Source of the DNA: Lachnospiraceae bacterium
GTDB taxonomy: Bacteria; Bacillota_A; Clostridia; Lachnospirales; Lachnospiraceae
Direction of reading: 5' to 3'
DNA: 64,000 bases
Assembly: GCA_900764695.1 (NCBI GenBank)
Contig: CAAFOY010000079.1
Span: 1-64,000 of the forward strand
Shown here: positions 35,043 to 44,343 of the stretch, piece by piece
Layout: every line of letters starts with the position of its first letter
Numbering within the stretch: the first letter of the stretch is position 1
Program-made: the position numbers and the translations under genes
Notes under the pieces: generated by a model
What the model was told of the DNA's origin: nothing
Databases searched by the model: none
What the model saw: the letters and a program-made list of their open reading frames with translations, nothing else

Positions 35043-35653
35043 TGTCAAAAGAAATTTGGAAACCGGGGAATATGATATTTCCTTTGCCTGCAGTTTTGGT
35101 AACGGTAAGTGATAACGAAGGTAATGACAATGTACTGACAGTTGCATGGACAGGCACAATATGTACAAATCCGGCGATGGCTTATGTATCAATACGACCA
35201 TCGCGACATTCGTATAAGATGATAAAAGAAACAGGAGAATTTGTAATAAATCTGACTACAAAAGATTTGGCGTATGCAACAGATTATTGTGGAGTTAAAT
35301 CAGGAAGAGATGTTGATAAATTTAAAGAAGCACATTTGACAAAAGAAAAGGCACAGTATGTAAAGGCTCCATTAATAAAAGAAAGTCCGGTGAACATTGA
35401 GTGCAAAGTTGTTGATGTAAAAGAATGTGGTTCTCATGACATGTTTATTGCAAATGTATTAGCAGTACACGCAGACAAAGAATATATGGATAAGGATGGA
35501 AGATTCCAATTAGAAAAAGCAAATCCAATAGTATATTCTCATGGACATTATTATAGTTTAGGTCAAAATCTTGGAAGATTTGGTTATAGCGTAATGAAGA
35601 AAAAGAGAAAAAAATCTGCAAATAAAAAGAAAAGATTAGAAAATAAGAGATAA
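35042..35653 (+). CDS. Flavin reductase-like FMN-binding protein
   Basis: This 203-residue split-barrel flavoprotein starts EIWKPGNMIFPLPAVLVTVS, followed by NVLTVAWTGTICTNPAMAYVSIRPSRHS (quoted only as orientation), typical of the flavin reductase/flavoredoxin family that binds FMN. The GVKSGRDVDKFKEAHL segment and the C-terminal basic tail (KKKRKKSANKKKR) are visible. Start and preceding stop overlap by one base, with GGGAGAAG as ribosome binding site. The electron donor and acceptor cannot be predicted. Confidence 0.9.
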   Translation: MSKEIWKPGNMIFPLPAVLVTVSDNEGNDNVLTVAWTGTICTNPAMAYVSIRPSRHSYKMIKETGEFVINLTTKDLAYATDYCGVKSGRDVDKFKEAHLTKEKAQYVKAPLIKESPVNIECKVVDVKECGSHDMFIANVLAVHADKEYMDKDGRFQLEKANPIVYSHGHYYSLGQNLGRFGYSVMKKKRKKSANKKKRLENKR

Positions 35654-35720
35654 AAAGTCGAAAAATGCAAAAGCATAGATATTTAGGAAAAGCTACTAGG
35701 AAAAAGGCAGGTGGCAGTGT

Positions 35721-36956
35721 ATGGAACAAATTATATTTCATATTGATGTAAATTCAGCATTTTTAAGTTGGACTGCAGTAAAACTGCTAAAGGAAGGCAA
35801 TGATGTAGATGTAAGAACAATTCCGGCTATCATAGGTGGTGACAGAGAAAAACGTCATGGAATAGTCCTTGCAAAATCAATATCAGCTCAGAAATATGGA
35901 ATAAAAACAGGTGAGCCGGTGGCTGATGCATTAAAAAAATGCCCTGATATTATGATAATACCACCTGAACATGAGTATTACCGTGAGCAGAGTAGAAAAT
36001 TTATTTCCATATTAAAAGAATATACTTCGGACATTGAACAGGTCAGTGTTGATGAATGTTATTTTGACTATACGGGAATTCAGAATAAGTTCAGTTCATA
36101 TATGTCAGCAGCAGAGGTTATAAAAAACAGAATTCAAAATGAATTAGGATTTACAGTAAACATAGGAATTTCTTCTAAAAAAGTATTAGCAAAAATGGCA
36201 TCGGATTTTGAAAAGCCAAATAAAATACATACATTGTTTCCGGAAGAAATAAAAACAAAAATGTGGCCACTTCCGGTTGGTGAACTGTTTATGGCAGGCA
36301 AATCAAGTGTGGAAGTTTTAAATAAATTAGGAATCCATACAATAGGTCAGTTAGCAAATACACCGGTTAATATAGTGGAATCACATTTGAAAAAACACGG
36401 GAAAATTTTGTGGGAGTATGCAAATGGAATTGATGATTCAAAAGTAAATGCTACAAAAGAAGATTTTAAAGGAATTGGAAATTCTACAACACTTCCAACA
36501 GATTTAGACAAAATAGATGATATAAATTTAGTATTATTACAGTTGGCTGTAAAGGTAAGCGGACGATTGAGAGAGTCCGGACAAAAAGCAAAAACAATTG
36601 CCATTGAGATAAAGTATAATGATTTTTCAAAAATGTCTCATCAGACAAGTTTGTATAATGCTACAAATGTAGAAAATGAAATATACGAAAATGCAAAACA
36701 GTTATTTAAGGATATTTGGACAGGAAAGCAGGTAAGACTTTTAGGAATAAGAACAGCGAATCTTGTAGGAGAAGATGAGCCGGAGCAAATGTCAATATTT
36801 GAGCTTATGAATGAAAAACAATCACAAAAGGTTCAACCGTCCAGAGAAAAAATGAAAAAACTTGATAAGGCATTAGATGCAATAAAAGAAAAATATGGAG
36901 AAGATGCCGTGTCAAGGGCAAGTCTTTTGAATAAAGATAAAATAAAGAAACATTAA
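35721..36956 (+). CDS. dinB: DNA polymerase IV (Y family)
   Basis: This 411-residue translesion polymerase has catalytic residues in HIDVNSAFLSW (Asp near residue 8) and SVDECYFDYTG (Asp-Glu near 110). The IGISSKKVLAKMASDFEKP fingers motif is present, followed by a helix-hairpin-helix thumb (LGIHTIGQLANTPV), the little-finger domain and a C-terminal tail. The tail does not show a clear QLxLF clamp motif, although EQMSIFELM near residue 355 may serve as one. The start is ATG 35721 with AGGTGG upstream. No LexA-type operator is obvious ahead of it. Confidence 0.95.
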   Translation: MEQIIFHIDVNSAFLSWTAVKLLKEGNDVDVRTIPAIIGGDREKRHGIVLAKSISAQKYGIKTGEPVADALKKCPDIMIIPPEHEYYREQSRKFISILKEYTSDIEQVSVDECYFDYTGIQNKFSSYMSAAEVIKNRIQNELGFTVNIGISSKKVLAKMASDFEKPNKIHTLFPEEIKTKMWPLPVGELFMAGKSSVEVLNKLGIHTIGQLANTPVNIVESHLKKHGKILWEYANGIDDSKVNATKEDFKGIGNSTTLPTDLDKIDDINLVLLQLAVKVSGRLRESGQKAKTIAIEIKYNDFSKMSHQTSLYNATNVENEIYENAKQLFKDIWTGKQVRLLGIRTANLVGEDEPEQMSIFELMNEKQSQKVQPSREKMKKLDKALDAIKEKYGEDAVSRASLLNKDKIKKH

Positions 36957-37050
36957 ATACTAATAGCTAATTTTACAAAGTGTAAGCAGTAGCAAAAAAT
37001 TATAAAATTGATAAAGTATTAAATAGCAACAAATATAGAAAGGACTGAAA

Positions 37051-37566
37051 ATGAAGGAAAATATTGTTTTAATAGGAATGCCGGGAGTAGGAAAAAGTAC
37101 AGTAGGAGTAATACTTGCAAAGTTGATGGGATACCAGTTTATAGATGCTGATTTGGTAATTCAGGATAGAGAAAATAAATTGCTTAAAGAAATAATAGCT
37201 GAAAAAGGAATAGATGGATTTATTCAGGTAGAAAATGATGTAAATAAATCATTAAATCCTAAAAAAGCCATTATTTCAACAGGCGGAAGCGTAGTGTACG
37301 GCAGGGAAGCAATGGAACATTTGTCAGAAATTGCAACTGTTGTATATTTAGAGCTTGATTTGGCAAACCTAAAAAAGAGACTTGGCAATTTGAAAAACAG
37401 AGGCGTAGTTTTGCGTGATGGACAGACGCTTGATGATTTATTTAACGAAAGAGTACCCCTTTATGAAAAATATGCAGATGTAGTGGTAAATGAAAGTAAC
37501 ATAAATGTAGAAGAAACTGTGCAGTTAACATTAGAAAAAATAAAAGAGTACAAAGGCGAAAAATAG
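37051..37566 (+). CDS. aroK: Shikimate kinase
   Basis: This 171-residue kinase phosphorylates shikimate in chorismate synthesis. Walker A GMPGVGKSTVG (residues 8-18), the shikimate-binding Asp in FIDADLVIQ, and the STGGSVVYG block are present; the last is a GGS variant of the usual GGG. The lid contains Arg in LKNRGVVLRDGQTLDDLF. AGAAAGGACTGAAA precedes the ATG. It is not clustered with other aro genes here. Confidence 0.92.
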   Translation: MKENIVLIGMPGVGKSTVGVILAKLMGYQFIDADLVIQDRENKLLKEIIAEKGIDGFIQVENDVNKSLNPKKAIISTGGSVVYGREAMEHLSEIATVVYLELDLANLKKRLGNLKNRGVVLRDGQTLDDLFNERVPLYEKYADVVVNESNINVEETVQLTLEKIKEYKGEK

Positions 37567-37738
37567 GGCAGATGTAAAAATAGGAAAAAACGAATGTGAA
37601 TAAAATAATTTGTTAATACAAAGGCGAATAATAAGATAATTCACTTACTTATGAACAAACTCATGTAGGCTTAGAACTTTTGAGCCTGGTAGCATGTGAA
37701 CAAAATAACAATTTATTTGGAGGCGTTTACAATTAAAA

Positions 37739-38515
37739 ATGAATAGTAAGTATATAAACAAATGCCATGCAGTATCATATGTTGTGGCAGGAATTTTAAT
37801 ACTTATGATAATCCTGTTTAATTTTTCTCAAATGATAATGGAAACATGGGCATATAGTTTTATGATTTTAGAAAATGATAAAACTATAAAAGTTATTCAG
37901 GCAAATGATACCTCAGATACACATTTAGCTAAAAATCATAAAGAAAGTGATGGCGCAGTTAAAGAAATTTGCAATACAAAAATATCTTCTATAAAAGGTG
38001 AAAAAGCTGACTATTTGGAAGATACAGCAAATAAGGAGTCTTTAAAAAATACAATAAATAAAGATTCTTTGAGAAGGACAGCAAATAATGAAATAAACCA
38101 AACTGATGATAATTCAGTACAGAATGTATCAAATACTGTGATACAACTTAGAAAACCTGTAAGTGGTGGAGTGACAACTTCAGTATTTGGAGACGTGGTT
38201 GACAGAAGAACCACACATTTGGGACACGACTGGGCAGTCGTAGTTGGAACAAGCGTATGTGCGGCAGCAGATGGTACAGTAGAAAAAGCATATTTAAGTG
38301 ACAGTTATGGATATAATATACTGGTAAATCATGGAAATGGACTAAAAACCAGATACGCTCATTTAAGTAAAATCTTAATTAATTTAGGTGATACGGTTGA
38401 ACAGGGAAGGATAATAGGACTTAGTGGAAATACCGGAGACAGTACAGGTCCGCATCTTCATTTTGAAGTAATACAAAATGATAAGCATGTAAATCCACTT
38501 AATTTTCTTAAATAG
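37739..38515 (+). CDS. M23 (LytM-type) metallopeptidase, membrane anchored
   Basis: This 258-residue protein has an N-terminal membrane anchor (VVAGILILMIILFNF), a ~90-residue low-complexity Asn/Lys/Asp linker and a C-terminal M23 domain from about 135. Metal ligands are in HLGHD and HLHFE, with RYAHLSKI between. It resembles SpoIIQ-type or general LytM endopeptidases of peptidoglycan. GGAGGCG lies 14 bases ahead of the ATG, longer than usual. A compact hairpin (AGGCT / AGCCT inside CATG / CATG, 37662-37696) sits in the upstream gap. Confidence 0.9.
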   Translation: MNSKYINKCHAVSYVVAGILILMIILFNFSQMIMETWAYSFMILENDKTIKVIQANDTSDTHLAKNHKESDGAVKEICNTKISSIKGEKADYLEDTANKESLKNTINKDSLRRTANNEINQTDDNSVQNVSNTVIQLRKPVSGGVTTSVFGDVVDRRTTHLGHDWAVVVGTSVCAAADGTVEKAYLSDSYGYNILVNHGNGLKTRYAHLSKILINLGDTVEQGRIIGLSGNTGDSTGPHLHFEVIQNDKHVNPLNFLK

Positions 38516-38572
38516 GTAACATTTTCAACAAAAAAACATATAATAAATTGTGAAAATGTATGAATTAATCGG

Positions 38573-38600
38573 TTTACAAAGAGCGATAATGTGTTATAAT
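38573..38600 (+). promoter_or_regulatory. Sigma-A promoter of the murA leader
   Basis: TTTACA (38573-38578), 16-base spacer, TATAAT (38595-38600), about 190 bases before murA. Confidence 0.75.
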
Positions 38601-38695
38601 TAGTCTATGCGTAAAGAAGCAAAGGATAATTGTATTAGAATTTAATTCTCATACAAGTGACATAATAGATAGAAATAAATAGAATTTTAAAGTTA

Positions 38696-38740
38696 GACCG
38701 AATTAGTGAATTAGATGATAAACTATTTCGGTCGGTTTTT
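38696..38740 (+). terminator. Terminator-like hairpin inside the murA leader
   Basis: GACCGAA pairs with TTCGGTC (TAGT / ACTA extends it), followed by GGTTTTTG. It lies between the murA promoter and the gene, so it may act as an attenuator rather than end an upstream gene. A second small hairpin (GAGTT / AACTC) follows at 38746-38760. Confidence 0.7.
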
Positions 38741-38790
38741 GCTTTGAGTTTTTACAACTCAATTATATACATAAATACCCGAGGTGCATA

Positions 38791-40083
38791 ATGGAACGTT
38801 ATATTATAAAAGGCGGAACACCACTCAATGGAGAAGTGGAGATAAGTGGTGCTAAGAACGCAGCTTTAGGTTTATTAGCAGCGGCTATTATGACTGATGA
38901 AGAAGTGACAATAGATAATTTACCTGACGTTAGTGATATTAATCATTTGATTGATGCAATTGCTAACATTGGTGCCACAGTCGATAGAGTAGACAGACAC
39001 TGCGTTAAGATAAAAGGTGACACAATTACATCATGTGTAGTTGAATATGAACAGATGAAGAAAATAAGAGCTTCTTATTATTTAATTGGAGCGTTACTTG
39101 GTAAATTTAATAAGGCCGAAGTAGCTCTTCCAGGTGGATGTGACATAGGAAGCAGACCAATAGATCAGCATATAAAAGGATTTAGAGCTTTAGGTGCAGA
39201 AGTTGATACAGAACATGGCATGGTAGATGCCAGAGCAGAGAAGTTATTAGGAAATCATATATTCCTTGACGTTGTATCAGTAGGAGCAACAATTAATGTT
39301 ATGCTTGCAGCTTCAATGGCTCAAGGTAAGACAATTATTGAAAATGCAGCTAAAGAGCCTCACGTTGTAGATGTAGCTAATATGCTTAACAGTATGGGAG
39401 CTAATATCAGAGGTGCAGGAACAGATAAGATTAGAATTGAAGGTGTAGAGAAGTTACACGGAACAGTTTATTCTACAATTCCTGATCAGATTGAAGCAGG
39501 AACATTTATGTGTGCAGCAGCAGCAACAGGCGGAAGTGTTCTTGTAAAGAATGTTATTCCTAAACATTTGGAATGCATTTCAGCTAAGCTTATTGAAATG
39601 GGTTGCGTAATAACAGAATACGATGATGCGGTAAGAGTTAAAGGTGGAGAATTTATCAGAAATACTCAGATTAAGACATTACCATATCCGGGATTCCCAA
39701 CAGATATGCAGCCACAGATGGCAGTTGTACTTGCAATGGCCAATGGCAGCAGCACAGTAACAGAAAGCATTTTTGAAAACAGATTTAAATATGTAGATGA
39801 ACTTAACAGAATGGGTGCAAGAATTAAAGTTGAAGGCAATACAGCTTTAATAATGGGCGTAAATGGTCTTACAGGAGCACCGGTTTGTGCACCTGACTTA
39901 AGAGCAGGAGCAGCGTTAGTAATTGCCGGACTTGCAGCAGAAGGATTTACAACTGTTGAAGATATTGTTTACATTAAGAGAGGTTATGAACACTTCTCTG
40001 ACAAGTTAAGAGGACTTGGAGCAACAATTGAAAAGGTTGACAGTGAAAAAGATGTTCAGAAATTTAAATTAAAAGTAGGCTGA
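38791..40083 (+). CDS. murA: UDP-N-acetylglucosamine 1-carboxyvinyltransferase
   Basis: This 430-residue enzyme performs the first committed step of peptidoglycan synthesis, adding enolpyruvate to UDP-GlcNAc. The inverted alpha/beta barrel starts with the Lys-Asn block LNGEVEISGAKNAALGLLA. The active-site Cys is present in LPGGCDIGSRPIDQH (about residue 116), so the enzyme should be fosfomycin-sensitive in principle. PGFPTDMQPQM and DLRAGAALVIAGLAAEG are also present. GAGGTGCATA precedes the ATG. Confidence 0.97.
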   Translation: MERYIIKGGTPLNGEVEISGAKNAALGLLAAAIMTDEEVTIDNLPDVSDINHLIDAIANIGATVDRVDRHCVKIKGDTITSCVVEYEQMKKIRASYYLIGALLGKFNKAEVALPGGCDIGSRPIDQHIKGFRALGAEVDTEHGMVDARAEKLLGNHIFLDVVSVGATINVMLAASMAQGKTIIENAAKEPHVVDVANMLNSMGANIRGAGTDKIRIEGVEKLHGTVYSTIPDQIEAGTFMCAAAATGGSVLVKNVIPKHLECISAKLIEMGCVITEYDDAVRVKGGEFIRNTQIKTLPYPGFPTDMQPQMAVVLAMANGSSTVTESIFENRFKYVDELNRMGARIKVEGNTALIMGVNGLTGAPVCAPDLRAGAALVIAGLAAEGFTTVEDIVYIKRGYEHFSDKLRGLGATIEKVDSEKDVQKFKLKVG

Positions 40084-40121
40084 ATATCATAATTGTATTA
40101 GGTTAAAAAATATATTTATAT

Positions 40122-40165
40122 AATAAAGAAAGCTATCAATTTAAAGTTGGTAGCTTTCTTTATTG
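40122..40165 (+). terminator. Terminator after murA
   Basis: AATAAAGAAAGCTA pairs with TAGCTTTCTTTATT; CAA / TTG extends the stem. Confidence 0.88.
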
Positions 40166-40339
40166 TTAGCGTACTTGAAGGCACGCGTTTTTTATTGTTA
40201 TAAAAAAGAAAAATCAACTAAATTGATAAATAAAATACAAAATATTAAAAAATATCAATAAAAATGATTAAAAATGTCACTTTAATTCTAGATTTGCATA
40301 TGTTATTATTATCACAGTTAAAACATAAACAAATGCATA

Positions 40340-40581
40340 GAAGAGGAACAGTAATTATTGAGCGACTTTCAGAAAGCTGTCGGTTGATGCGAGACAGTAG
40401 GAGTGATATAATGAACTCGCCTTAGAGCAGCCGGCTGAACATATTAGTAGGTCAGGACGGATTCCACCGTTAAAGGGAGCGGATGTCATGAGCATCCAGT
40501 AAGGGCATGTCTATACATGAAGTAGAGTGGTACCGCGATGATTCGTCTCTATAATATCTTTTGATATTATAGAGCTTTTTT
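40340..40581 (+). promoter_or_regulatory. T-box leader with probable leucine (CTC) specifier
   Basis: The T-box core GTGGTACCGCG lies at 40527-40537. Upstream is a long Stem I region (AACAGTA, then GCGACTTTC, AGACAGTAGGAG). The specifier site reads GAA-CTC-GCC at 40413-40421, giving CTC, a Leu codon. The terminator CTCTATAATATC / GATATTATAGAG with T6 is at 40547-40581. Uncharged tRNA-Leu should stabilise the antiterminator and allow leuA transcription. Limits are approximate. Confidence 0.93.
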
Positions 40582-40703
40582 ACGTTATAGGACAATTTGC
40601 TACATTAATGTAATAAAGTAAAATAAATCAATTAAAAAACATCAAGGTACAGATTTAGATGCAAGTTACATATATTTATTAAAGGTTAGAAGGAGTAAGA
40701 ACT

Positions 40704-42692
40704 ATGATGGATTGTACAAAATATGAGAAACAGTATTTTATGCCACCTACACCAACATTTGATTGGGTTAAGAAAGAAAAGATTGAAAAAGCACCAATTT
40801 GGTGTAGTGTTGATTTAAGAGATGGAAATCAGGCTTTAATTGAACCAATGAGCTTGGAAGAAAAATTAGAATTCTTTCAGATGTTAGTTAAAGTGGGCTT
40901 TAAAGAAATCGAAGTTGGATTCCCGGCTGCATCAGAAACAGAATACAATTTTATGAGAGCCTTAATAGAAAGAAACATGATTCCTGATGATGTTACAGTT
41001 CAGGTATTAACACAGGCAAGAGAGCATATTATTAAGAAAACTTTTGAAGCTGTAAAAGGATGTAAGCATGCAGTAATTCATTTGTATAACTCTACATCAG
41101 TTGCACAGCGTGAGCAGGTATTTAAGAAGTCAAAAGAACAGATTAAAAAGATTGCCGTAGATGGAGCAAAATTATTAAAAGAATTAGCTGATGAAGTAGA
41201 TGGAAACTTCTCATTTGAATATAGTCCTGAAAGTTTTACAGGAACAGAAGTAGATTATGCATTGGAAGTATGTAATGCTGTATTAGATGTATGGCAGCCA
41301 AAGCCTGACAATAAAGTTATAATCAACCTTCCTGCAACAGTTGAAAATTCTTTACCACATGTATTTGCAACTCAGATTGAATATATGCACAAGAATTTGA
41401 AATATCGTGATGCAGTTACGATTTCATTACATCCACATAATGACAGAGGATGTGGTGTTTCAGATGCCGAATTAGGATTATTGGCAGGTGCTGACAGAAT
41501 TGAAGGAACTTTATTTGGAAATGGTGAAAGAACAGGTAATGTTGATATTATTACATTAGCAATGAATATGTTCTCACATGGAGTTGATCCAAAACTTGAT
41601 TTCAGTGATATGCCACATATTTGCGAAACATACGAAAAATTAACAAGAATGAAAGTTTCTCCACGTCAGCCATATGCAGGTGATTTGGTATTTACTGCAT
41701 TTTCAGGTTCGCATCAGGATGCTATTTCAAAAGGAATGGCATACAGAGAAGCAGGTCATACAGAAAAATGGAATGTTCCATATTTACCAATTGATCCTAA
41801 GGATGTTGGAAGAGCATACGATTCAGATGTAATCAGAATTAACAGCCAGTCAGGAAAGGGTGGCGTAAGCTACATCTTAAAACAGAATTTTGGTATGGAT
41901 TTACCGGATGGAATGAAGGAAGAAGTCGGATACACAGTTAAGGATGTTTCAGATAAAGAGCATAAAGAATTATCACCAAATTGGGTATACCAGATATTTG
42001 AAGATAAATACATTACAAATAATACAGTATTCAGCGTACCTGAATGTCATTTCCAACAGAAAGACGGAATTATAGCTGAGGTTACAATTGCATATGATGA
42101 CAAAGTCAGAGTTATCAAGAGCACAGGAAACGGAAGACTTGATGCCGTAAGTAATGCATTTAAGCAGTACTTTAACATAAGTTATGAATTGTCAGTATAT
42201 GAAGAACATTCATTATCAAGAGGTTCATCATCAAAGGCTGTATCATATGTAGGAATCAGTCATAATGGTAAGATGTTCTGGGGTGTTGGAATTGATGCTG
42301 ATATTATTAAGTCATCAATTCAGGCTTTGACAGTTGCAGTGAATCAGTTAGAAAGTGAAGTAGGAGTAAATGCCTGTAAGGATGACAGATTAAATGAAAT
42401 AATGAATTATATTCATACAAATTATTTGACAGTAACTTTAGATGAATTGGCTGATGAATTCCATTTGTCAAAACCATATTTATCAAAGTACATTAAAGAA
42501 AAATCAGGAAATACATTTGGTGATATTGTTAAAAATGTAAGAATGAAAAAGGCAAGAGCTTTACTTAAGAGTGGAAGCATGACTGTTGAAGCAATTGCAG
42601 AAAATGTTGGTTATCAGAATGTTGAACATTTTAACAGATTGTTTAAGAAAAAATATGGAATGACTCCTGTTCAGTTCAGAAACAGCAAATAA
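40704..42692 (+). CDS. leuA: 2-isopropylmalate synthase fused to an AraC-type DNA-binding domain
   Basis: This is a 662-residue fusion. Residues 1-~400 form the LeuA catalytic barrel ([47 protein letters not shown]). About 430-555 is the LeuA regulatory/dimer domain ([35 protein letters not shown]). From about 560 to 660 comes a complete AraC/XylS helix-turn-helix pair ([34 protein letters not shown], then [20 protein letters not shown] and GMTPVQFR). The frame is continuous with no stop or shift. AAGGAGTAAGAACT precedes ATG. It condenses acetyl-CoA with 2-oxoisovalerate and may also bind DNA in response to leucine; the second role is inference. Confidence 0.95.
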   Translation: MMDCTKYEKQYFMPPTPTFDWVKKEKIEKAPIWCSVDLRDGNQALIEPMSLEEKLEFFQMLVKVGFKEIEVGFPAASETEYNFMRALIERNMIPDDVTVQVLTQAREHIIKKTFEAVKGCKHAVIHLYNSTSVAQREQVFKKSKEQIKKIAVDGAKLLKELADEVDGNFSFEYSPESFTGTEVDYALEVCNAVLDVWQPKPDNKVIINLPATVENSLPHVFATQIEYMHKNLKYRDAVTISLHPHNDRGCGVSDAELGLLAGADRIEGTLFGNGERTGNVDIITLAMNMFSHGVDPKLDFSDMPHICETYEKLTRMKVSPRQPYAGDLVFTAFSGSHQDAISKGMAYREAGHTEKWNVPYLPIDPKDVGRAYDSDVIRINSQSGKGGVSYILKQNFGMDLPDGMKEEVGYTVKDVSDKEHKELSPNWVYQIFEDKYITNNTVFSVPECHFQQKDGIIAEVTIAYDDKVRVIKSTGNGRLDAVSNAFKQYFNISYELSVYEEHSLSRGSSSKAVSYVGISHNGKMFWGVGIDADIIKSSIQALTVAVNQLESEVGVNACKDDRLNEIMNYIHTNYLTVTLDELADEFHLSKPYLSKYIKEKSGNTFGDIVKNVRMKKARALLKSGSMTVEAIAENVGYQNVEHFNRLFKKKYGMTPVQFRNSK

Positions 42693-42764
42693 TTGGGAAA
42701 AATAAGAGATTCTTAAGTTGTAATCATTATATAATATGATACAATAATAAGTAACAAATAAAGA

Positions 42765-42857
42765 GGCGAAAATAAAATGAACGAAGTTCGTTTCTTAAAA
42801 TATTTTCGCCGACCAGCCGCTGACCGAAGGGAGGGGGCATTACAGTATTATAGGAGG
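42765..42857 (+). promoter_or_regulatory. Dispersed structured leader element, copy 2
   Basis: The outer stem pairs 42765-42773 (GGCGAAAAT) with 42802-42810 (ATTTTCGCC). The inner stem pairs 42775-42782 with 42786-42793 around GAA, with one G-U pair. A conserved CCAGCCGCTGACCGAAGGGA block and GGGGCATTACA follow, and the element ends at the TAGGAGGAG of the lipoprotein gene. The micro-frame from the stem ATG (MNEVRFLKYFRRPAADRREG) continues past the lipoprotein start in another frame. Confidence 0.78.
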
Positions 42858-42867
42858 AGAGAAATAT

Positions 42868-43761
42868 ATGAGATCAACAAAGGTAAAAGTTTTAGCGGTA
42901 ACAGCAGCAGTAACAGTTATGTTTACAGGGTGTATGACAGAAAATGCTAATGTAAAGATTAATTCAGATGGAACAGCATCTGCAGTAGCTACAGTAGATA
43001 TTGATAAAGCAAGCATGGATACATGGTTAACTTCATCAGGACTGACAACTTCAGATATTTCTGATGGAAAAGAAATGAAAGTTGTAACAAAAGATGGCAA
43101 GGAATTTTACGAAGCAACAGAAACTTACTCATCAACAGTTGATAAGATTGGTGAAGTAGTAAAAGAAGCATTATCAAGTGATGCTTATGTAACAAGCACT
43201 ACATTATACAGTGAAGTAAGTTTGGCACAGAGTGAGTCAGTTGCTATGTACTCAGCTATGGGAATCGACACATCAGCTATTACACTTAACTTTAGCATTG
43301 AGTTTCCTGCAGCAATTACATCAACAACAGGAACAATTGATCCTGCTAACCCAAACAAAGCTAATTTTGTTATTAACTTAGCAACAACAAATATGATAGT
43401 ATTTGCAACAACAGATTCTACAGTAACATCTGATGCAGTTAAAGCAACAGTACAGAAACTTAATCAGGTAGGAAAAGTTAAAGTTAAGAGTCTTAAGGCA
43501 AATAAAGTAAAAGGTAAAAAGGCAACAGCTACTTTAAAATTTAAAAAGGCAGCTCAGGCTAAGAATTACCAGATTCAGTGGTCTACAAATAAGAACTTCA
43601 AGAAGAAAACAAGTGCTACAGCTAAGAAAGTGAGATACACTATTAAGAACTTAAAGAAGGGCACAAAGTACTTCGTAAGGGTAAGAGCCGCAAAGACAAA
43701 TTACTGCGGAACAGAAGTTTATGGCGATTGGTCAGTTAAGACAGTTAAAACAAAAAAATAA
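42868..43761 (+). CDS. Lipoprotein with C-terminal fibronectin III-like domain
   Basis: This 297-residue protein has a signal peptide with lipobox (VMFTGC, Cys about residue 18). Residues 20-195 form an LppM-like or unrecognised Thr/Ser-rich domain (VKINSDGTASAVATVDID). A fibronectin III-like domain lies over the last ~90 residues (KNYQIQWSTNKNFKKKT, then YTIKNLKKGTKYFVRVRA). The last domain is similar in layout to the end of the BspA-like protein at 10740. It is preceded by leader element copy 2 and an excellent ribosome binding site (TAGGAGGAG). Probably surface exposed; function unknown. Confidence 0.83.
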   Translation: MRSTKVKVLAVTAAVTVMFTGCMTENANVKINSDGTASAVATVDIDKASMDTWLTSSGLTTSDISDGKEMKVVTKDGKEFYEATETYSSTVDKIGEVVKEALSSDAYVTSTTLYSEVSLAQSESVAMYSAMGIDTSAITLNFSIEFPAAITSTTGTIDPANPNKANFVINLATTNMIVFATTDSTVTSDAVKATVQKLNQVGKVKVKSLKANKVKGKKATATLKFKKAAQAKNYQIQWSTNKNFKKKTSATAKKVRYTIKNLKKGTKYFVRVRAAKTNYCGTEVYGDWSVKTVKTKK

Positions 43762-43813
43762 AACAGATTTTATAATAAAAGCAAATTTATGATAGAATTT
43801 GAAAATTAATAAG

Positions 43814-43877
43814 AACACCGATATGTTAATAAGATTAGGAATTTAATCTTTAGATGTTAATATATCGGTGTTTTTAA
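43814..43877 (+). terminator. Terminator after the lipoprotein gene
   Basis: ACACCGATAT pairs with ATATCGGTGT, AAGATTA / TAATCTT pairs inside, then TTTTT. From here to 44239 the sequence is AT-rich with no frame, tRNA or known riboswitch that I can see. Confidence 0.85.
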
Positions 43878-44239
43878 TTGTTAAAAAAAGAAAAGTAACT
43901 ACTGACAATTTAATATATTAGGAATTTATGGAAAGAAAATAGATAATAAAATTAATGATGTTAGTATAAGGAAAATTAATTAAATTTATATAATGAAAAA
44001 ATATGACTGTTAACTATTAATAAAATAAAAAATAATAAAAACGTTTCTAAAATAATAATACTTTCATAAAAATGCGTATTGTAATGTTTTTATTTAAGTG
44101 GTAAGATTAATGAAAATAGCTTTAAATAAGCTTACATAATACACTACTATCATATATAACAAAATGTTTTGGGGAAGACATTATTACTGAACACAATTTT
44201 TATATGTAGTTAGAAGATAAAACTATTTATGAGAGAGAA

Positions 44240-44277
44240 ACCGGCACTTTGTAGGGAAGAGTGTCGGATTTTTTATT
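44240..44277 (+). terminator. Terminator in the leader of the GGDEF gene
   Basis: CCGGCACT pairs with AGTGTCGG (one G-U), followed by ATTTTTTATTT. There is no gene upstream that needs it, so it may end a leader RNA before the GGDEF gene. A small hairpin ATTTGG / CCAAAT follows at 44280-44297. Confidence 0.75.
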
Positions 44278-44343
44278 TCATTTGGGAAAAACCAAATATA
44301 GGAGAAGAGATAAGTTCGATAAATAGGGGAGGTAAATTAAATA

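Noticed and set aside
37662..37696. Possible riboswitch before the M23 peptidase gene (ydaO type)
   Set aside because: Only one small hairpin is present; the interval is far too short and lacks the class motifs.
44041..44343. c-di-GMP (GEMM) riboswitch before the GGDEF gene
   Set aside because: No GGCAAACC or GACGCAAAGCC-type core motifs were found.
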